Source: Polytrichum commune
Lineage: Eukaryota > Streptophyta > Polytrichopsida > Polytrichales > Polytrichaceae
Direction of reading: 5' to 3'
NCBI GenBank assembly: GCA_950295325.1
Contig: OX485804.1
Location: forward strand, 66,068,033 to 66,132,032
DNA length: 64,000 nt
Shown here: positions 58,507 through 64,000 of the stretch, in pieces
Layout of the letters: every line of letters begins with the position of its first letter
Position numbering within the stretch: the stretch's first letter is position 1
Notes under the pieces: generated by a model
What the model saw: only the letters and a program-made list of their open reading frames with translations
The model's database searches: none
What the model was told of the DNA's origin: nothing
Position numbers and translations under genes: made by a program

Positions 58507-58867
58507 GATAGATAGAAAGATAGATAGAAACTCCGGTCCCTTTTAAGGGGCCGGCGTGAATAAAGTGTCCGTTCGTAATGCCAATGACCCGATGCCCACT
58601 GGACAAGGGGACATTGGGACAATACTACTCTCCCCTTTCGAGGATGGACACTATAGTGACACACTATACTAGTTTCTAGCTAGCCACTAGTGCCTTGAAG
58701 ATACCGGACATGGTATCCCCCCAAAGGGCTTTGAGGTACCCATACAACAAGGTCCAAGGACCCCCCACCATAGTTGGGTGGACTAAGGTGGTGAGCACCA
58801 CGCCGGCATGGGGAATAGAACCCACAACCTCCTCATTGGGGGCCATGAGCTCTAATCATTTATACCA
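58507..58867 (-). mobile_element. tRNA-headed SINE sharing its body with the 5S-headed SINE
   Basis: Minus-strand retroposon. The head has an A-box-like stretch ('tggtataaatgattagagct') and a B box ('ggttgtgggttctattcc', 58,811-58,828). The tail is a simple (TCTA)n-type repeat on the minus strand (58,507-58,530 on plus). A 13-bp repeat 'atcatttatacca' occurs at 58,494-58,506 and 58,855-58,867 and would serve as target duplication, but the right copy overlaps the A box, so the exact 5' end is uncertain. Body blocks at about 58,623-58,655 and 58,773-58,797 match the 5S-headed SINE. Confidence 0.7.
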
Positions 58868-58929
58868 CAAGCAGTGTAGTGATGAGCAATGTGAACCAGA
58901 GTTCGGGAAGTTTTTGAAGCCTTAGTGGC

Positions 58930-59680
58930 TAATTGCCGGTAGTTGCTATGAAGGGTCAGTTTTTTTCCAATTTACATCGGCAAGAGCCGGTCTTTTGTAA
59001 AATCAATTGGCCAATTGCCTATATTCTCATATTTTCATTGGCCAATATCCAATTAAATGGAATTCATATCGGCACTAATTGTTTAAAAAATGTATGAAAA
59101 GTTATTAGAAATCATTTCTTAGTACAAAATCTTGAATAAGTGAAAAGAAAGCCATGTTCAAAACTTTAAATTTGAAGAGTTAATATCCTTGGCAGGAATT
59201 GAACCTAGCAATGCCTTCACCGCTTGAAGGCCAAGGGGTCCCCCAATTCTTCATAGAAGCAATTGGATTTGGTCGATCATGCAAAGGTTGCATAATTCAA
59301 AAAGTTTAAGGTTTAGGGTACTTCCTCAAGTGCATCATCAGATGCCCTAGACAAATAGCGCTCTGGATTGCTATACAAATAGCAAAACTTAGCAGCATCC
59401 TTCCAAAGATCTAGAGCACTTGTTAGAATGTCATCAAAATCATTGTCTGGGCCTTCCATAGCAACGCGCATCATACTTTCTAAGTTAGATGTAGACACGG
59501 GTATCGGCCAGTATTTGAAATTCGAATACTTCTTCTGGCTGAAATCCAGTAACTCACAAGAAGAATTGGCTACATTTCCGGGATATTTTATGGTCCATCG
59601 GCTAATTGCCGGAGGATTGAAATTACAGTCGGATTGCCATCCGATGGTTGGAAATTTGGACCGGCCATGAGGGGAAATCC
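58930..59680 (-). mobile_element. Deleted hAT element of a second family
   Basis: Minus-strand hAT remnant with subterminal 'gccggt', 'ccggca' and 'attggcc' motifs. It holds the C-terminal piece of a transposase (59,313-59,498) and has lost nearly all of the rest. Exact ends and target duplication were not found. Confidence 0.5.
59313..59498 (-). pseudogene. hAT transposase C-terminal fragment, second family
   Basis: 61 codons: 'TSNLESMMRVAMEGPD', then 'DDILTSALDLWKDAAKF' and 'YSNPERYLS'. This parallels the C-terminus of the transposase at 23,800-23,940 (NLETILRIALEGP...) but is clearly a different subfamily. The dimerisation block upstream is missing. Confidence 0.7.
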
Positions 59681-59689
59681 ATCGGCTGA

Positions 59690-60770
59690 TAATGAACTAG
59701 CCGTCGGTTCTCCCCAATCATAGGTGTGAACATACCGAGTGCAATAAATCATATTCTTACAAATACAGCCTAAGTTGTGATGAGCTGCTCCGACAAGAAG
59801 CATTTCAGGCCTTTATATGTACTTTCCGTCACTATAGTACTCTATATGGATAGTTATGTGTAGACACTTTTAGGCCTTTATGTACTTTCCTTCACTATAG
59901 TACTTTATATGTCTAGTTATACATAACACACACACAAGAAAAAGAAAAAGAAAACACTATATAAAGTAATACTAGTTTAACATTTCCGCATCATTCTATG
60001 TTCATTGAGAGCCTTTTGTGGATGGTAATATGGTATCACGTCTACCTAGTGCAATACAAGCATTTCGATTTTGCAAAGAGAAAGTCAAACAATTGGCCTA
60101 CAAGATTTGTGTTTCTTATTACAAGTGTCAATGCCCATAAAAAGAAATTGTTTGTAGAGTCCGGGAAGCCAAAAAGCTTATGGGACTGAAAGTATATCAA
60201 GATGGTTTCAAACTAGCTAGTTCCCTAGAGTGGTGGAGTGTTGCAGCCTCCCATGAGGTGGAGACCAATGTCGACTTGATGATCCGATGGAAAGAAAGAC
60301 TTGAGGCTTCCTTATACTACATCCTCAAAGAGTGAGGGAAATTTATTTCTGATGGGGTTTATATAGGGGACACTCCAACACAAAGTGTGCCTTGTTTTCA
60401 AATGCATTATAAGCGCAAAAGTGGCATAGTTTATTATCTCTAGAGAGAGGCATAATCGACCACCATCCAATTTCGATTGCAAGTCTCTAGTTTAGGGTGT
60501 GGTAAGCAACGATGATCTTGTGTTGTGCTGGTGTCAATGGTTGCTTCAAGTAAAACTCACATTCGTATTTCATAAAATCCTTAAAAGTGGAGGTAATCTA
60601 GTTTCTTCCTTGAGGGATGAAAAGAATTCCGCTCTTCAACAAGAACAGCCTCCTTGGTATCATCTGATGCCAATGTTTGATGTTATTGGAACAAGTCCCA
60701 TGACGCCTTCCATATGGTTGTCGGTTTTTTTTTGGTGCCAAGTGTTAAAATGCTTCTCAAAAACCATGTC
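59690..60770. other. Non-coding interval with one repeat segment
   Basis: About 60,150-60,430 is homologous to the centre of FB1 (12,040-12,310), sharing 'atatcaagatggt' and 'ggggacactyyaacacaa'-like blocks. The 94-codon plus-strand frame at 60,499-60,783 runs antisense into the next gene and has no motif. Confidence 0.45.
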
Positions 60771-60775
60771 AACAT

Positions 60776-62548
60776 TTACATAAACTTCTGTACAGGTGTC
60801 GATGGTAATGTGTAGACTGCAATGTGTGGTTTCACCGCTGAGCCCATGTAAAGTTTTCCCTCGTGCTCTTGGGCTAGAGTCGTGAAGAATGCACCATAGC
60901 CCACTTCGTCCTGCAAGACCTCCTTCACGTCGCCATTGGGGCCGTATCGCAACACCATGGAATGGGACTTCCCAGCAAACCAGCCAAACACGGTTTCAAT
61001 GCGAATGGGGAACAGGTTGAGCAAAGTTCGGATCCATGGCTGGGAGAGTGCAAATTCATCCAACTTTGTGCGGCCGACAGGCACGGCCACCCAGAAGTCG
61101 CCTTCGTCATTGCTCCGCACATTATCAGGCCACCCAGGCAACACAGCAAAAACTTCTTGCGTGCCCGCTTTCTCCCCTTTCAACCAATATCGCATTAACC
61201 TGTGGATAACACACAATGTTGGTTCAATTTGTCAATTTCCATCGAATTCCCCGAGTTTTTGTAACACAGGCTCTTAATTTGAAACACTATGACATCTGAT
61301 TTTTCCATGAAGTTCATTCAATGTTGTGGCCTGGGCTGTTAAGGTATGTGGGGGGACTTATGCAGTGACTCTTCTTGTTCCGACGCCTACATTTGAGTGG
61401 TATATGGCAAGGCTTGTGGTTAAGAGCAGACTTTTGAAAGACCCGTGTTATAGTGGCGTTGCAGTATGTACTGCTCGAGATGTAGACACCGTTCTAGGTT
61501 CAATGGTGAGCATGCACAATTGGAAGGGTCTAAATGATCGTTCCAAGGGAGCAAAGAATCTTCACTTTGGTCTCTTACAGCTTTTACATCTCTACTCCGA
61601 TTTTGAAACTAGAAATGACAGTCTTTGTGATTCACAATTGCGCACTGGACGAGCCGATCCGATGGCCAAAATTGAATATGAGCCTACCTTGAAGAGAAGA
61701 TTCAGAAGAAGAAAAATTCTTAGAGGGACGTCAAATTTGATAAGGGGCGAATTTACCTGCCCCCTCGGGTCTCTGCGACAAGAACAAACATGCCATCCTT
61801 GCTAACTGCGACTCCATTTGCAGCGCGTAGGTTGTTCATTACCACAGTCGTCTCCTTGGTGGCCAAGTTGTACTTGATCAATCGACCCGTATTGGTAGCC
61901 TCCAAAAATTCTACGACGAAATTCCTGCACCGGATGTCACGGACTTTAGAAAAAGGGTAATTAGACAATTATCACATATATATTCATAAACAAGTGATGT
62001 TATGCACTACACTACACTACATATGAGCCTTCGGCAATCATCCTGTATCAATGGAAAATTCTATAAATCTATTACAATGATAGATGTGTATTCTTCTTTT
62101 CACCGACGAAGGACGATAATTGCCCAGGACTCATCATGCTGGCAGTGATGTTATGCATGATGTTACACAAAGACTTTGGTCTCATATACATAATACATCA
62201 CCCATGTGGTGGAGCATGTCGATTTACAACGACGTTATTAATATTACTATTATCCAGCAAGTTACAACAAAATCATTATCTCACATGTACTGCCACCGCG
62301 TAGTGCTGTCCGTAAAGTATAAATTCCCTTCGTCGTCGAAATCGAGGTCATTGGGAAACTTCATTGGCACGCTGTCGATCTCGCTCAAAATCACCTCGGC
62401 TTGACCACCTTCCGTTCCCACTTTCATGATGCCCATGTACGCATCTGCAATCCACAGATCCCCGGTTTCTTTGTGGAACCGGAGTCCCAATGGACGCCCA
62501 CACACATTCTCGTGGCCCAAAATTGGAGCTGGTGAGCACGCTGTGGAC
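60776..62548 (-). CDS. Strictosidine synthase-like (SSL) protein, 3' three exons
   Basis: Minus-strand exons 62,285-62,548, 61,757-61,924 and 60,776-61,199 join in phase with GT-AG borders; each junction splits a codon and restores family residues (M-N-F and R-L-M). They encode the last 284 residues of a six-bladed beta-propeller of the strictosidine synthase / APMAP family. Motifs in order: 'CGRPLGLRF', 'GDLWIADAY', 'FPNDLDFDDEG', 'YFTDS', 'GRLIKY', 'ANGVAVSKDG', 'LVAET', 'RYWLKG', 'PGWPDNV', 'FWVAV'. The whole family protein is about 370-400 residues, so the N-terminal 90-110 residues with the signal or anchor are missing; that exon lies beyond the window or is too diverged to see. Most plant SSL proteins lack true strictosidine synthase activity and are secretory or ER proteins of unclear substrate. 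Intron 61,200-61,756 contains a repeat copy. Confidence 0.9.
61370..61680 (-). repeat. Copy of coiled-coil gene intron/exon 3 segment in SSL intron
   Basis: Similar to 52,960-53,240 in the same orientation: 'atggcaaggcttgt', 'tagacacc.ttctaggtt', 'gaatct.cactttg' and 'tctttgtgattca'. The last block lies within exon 3 of the coiled-coil gene. Several indels show it is decayed. Confidence 0.65.
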
Positions 62549-62559
62549 CTGGTGGAGAA

Positions 62560-63639
62560 TGACCAAAAATTTCATTAATAACTGCTGTGGCCAGCCAAAT
62601 AGAATGAAAAAAACTGAAACAGACTTGATAGGGTTCGACTTTTCCATGAGCCAACTCCGTTTCTCTTGTTAAGGATAGATATGGTTAGGCTATGCCTGCC
62701 ATATTAAAGTAAGGAGCATGAAGGGTGGATTTCCATGTGTTCCAAAGGGTGTGCGTATTTCACTACTAGTGTACGAGTTCCAGAGCATACGTCCCTGCGC
62801 AGCCAACTGGAAAATTTGCAAATTTCTTTGCCATATATAACAGAGAAACTTTGTGGGAAAAATTGGCACTATTAGACTTGTGAGTTGTGCTCCTGAGGCC
62901 TCTTTACACTCACCAATGAGAAGGAGGCTACCCTCTGCAAGCTCTCAACCTCTCTAGATTACTCTACAAAACTATTAATCTGCTCTTCAAGCTGTGACTC
63001 ATTTTTCCCTTCTCAAAGACTCTGGAAGTTTCCAACCATGCTGACTATGTGTGGAATTAATTGCTGCTCCAGAACCTCTCAAGTGATGTCTCGTGCATTT
63101 CTAATGCATATTGTTTTCGCGCATCCTGCAACGTCGTCACCCACAAGCACAAGAATTCTTCGGAGGAAGGATGACAATCCTTGAATGACGCGAACAAGTT
63201 CCAAATTCATTGGAACGCACCCCGGGCTAGTTGACGCTGAAACGCATGGGGATCTAACTCGAATCAATGATGGAGCATCAGAAGATTGAAATTCAAGACC
63301 TTGTTTGGAGACCTGGTTTGGATTTTTTAAAGGGTGAGTTTTAGACGACATCCAGACGAACTATAGGGATCAACATTGTCACAAAATCCCAGCAAATCAT
63401 TTGAGAAACACTTTCCATCAAAACAATCCTCAGAAATCCAAGATACCATAGACCCGTGATAAGCAGGTTCAACGCAAACTGACCCAAAAAAATTGAGCAA
63501 AATGCTCTCGTGTCAGTTTTCTATTACCCCGAACCTCCACAGAATCCCATGTTATCACCTCAAAAAGTCAACATTTCGTCACCAAAGTGCCAAACTTGCT
63601 TACCACCTGCGGTAAATCAAAACCACTACAAGTTTGTTT
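62560..63639. other. Interval upstream of the visible SSL exons
   Basis: No first exon of the SSL gene was recognised. A 90-codon minus-strand frame (63,079-63,351) lacks SSL motifs. If the gene is complete, this is intron. Confidence 0.4.
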
Positions 63640-64000
63640 ACAGCATTTAGTGTCATGTACACTATTTTGCGAAGGGCCTAAACTCGATGGCTAGAGGTCT
63701 CAAAGTGTCACGCCCTCTATTTGCCAACACGATTTTATTCATAAACAGAAGTTACTTCTTTAACTGGAAAAATATCTACATCATGATATTTAGAGTAGGA
63801 CATTGAGATACTTTAGATGATAGTCTTGCGTGTCAATATGCAAGAGGAAGATATTTTTGAGCGTACTTTAATGGCAAGTGTCACGTGTTTACATTTTAGT
63901 ATGCAAGAGGAAGATATTTTTGAGCATACTAATGGCAAGCGTCATTTGTTGTACACTTGTAGATCATTGTGCAACATAGACATGCACATCATAACATTAT
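63640..64000 (+). repeat. Dispersed repeat R2, copy C, running off the window
   Basis: Starts 'catttagtgtcatgtacact' and carries two clear units of 'caagaggaagatatttttga' about 70 bp apart. Matches copies A and B. Truncated by the window end. Confidence 0.7.

Noticed and set aside
60936-61277. 113-codon plus-strand open frame
   Set aside because: It is antisense to the last SSL exon and has no motif of its own.

Overview
This is nuclear DNA of a land plant. The support is two intronless PR-1 (CAP superfamily) genes, a strictosidine-synthase-like gene split by introns, a ten-exon coiled-coil gene with plant-style splice sites, and typical plant transposons (CACTA, hAT, Harbinger, pogo, SINEs, MITEs). 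The window is AT-rich and gene-poor, and transposon decay dominates it, so the genome is probably large. The sequence alone does not fix the species or whether it is a seed plant.

Genes. (1) A tandem pair of secreted PR-1 proteins on the minus strand (5.2-5.8 kb and 9.4-10.0 kb), about 84% identical in the mature part by hand count. (2) A ten-exon minus-strand gene (48.4-54.4 kb) for a coiled-coil protein of about 599 residues that I do not recognise; all nine junctions join in phase. (3) The last three exons of a strictosidine-synthase-like beta-propeller gene (60.8-62.5 kb, minus strand), whose first exon is not visible here. I see no pathway linking the three.

Mobile DNA. From left to right: a Harbinger remnant (2.4-3.2 kb); a SINE nested in a MITE (7.1-7.6 kb); three adjacent large foldback structures (11.6-15.4 kb); a broken DUF7869-type transposase (15.8-17.6 kb); a roughly 950-bp inverted repeat pair (17.6 and 25.3 kb); a complete hAT element with 8-bp target duplications (19,904-24,429) and a sister copy (27,294-30,853) whose interior was replaced by unrelated DNA with a 51-bp minisatellite; a 10.07-kb CACTA element (31,485-41,554) that carries a small hAT MITE with a very G-rich core; a fourth foldback (41.7-44.1 kb); a pogo/Lemi-like element (55.5-56.5 kb); and two SINEs (50.1-50.7 and 58.5-58.9 kb) that share body blocks but have different heads, one from 5S rRNA and one from a tRNA.

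The most unusual signals are the 5S-headed SINE and its tRNA-headed relative, an array of about nine short palindromes with compensating base changes (57.2-57.6 kb), two long miRNA-like hairpins (2.0 and 3.6 kb), and a decayed copy of exon 3 of the coiled-coil gene inside an intron of the strictosidine-synthase-like gene. Transposon boundaries rest on terminal repeats and target duplications read by eye. Family names rest on recalled motifs, not on a database search.
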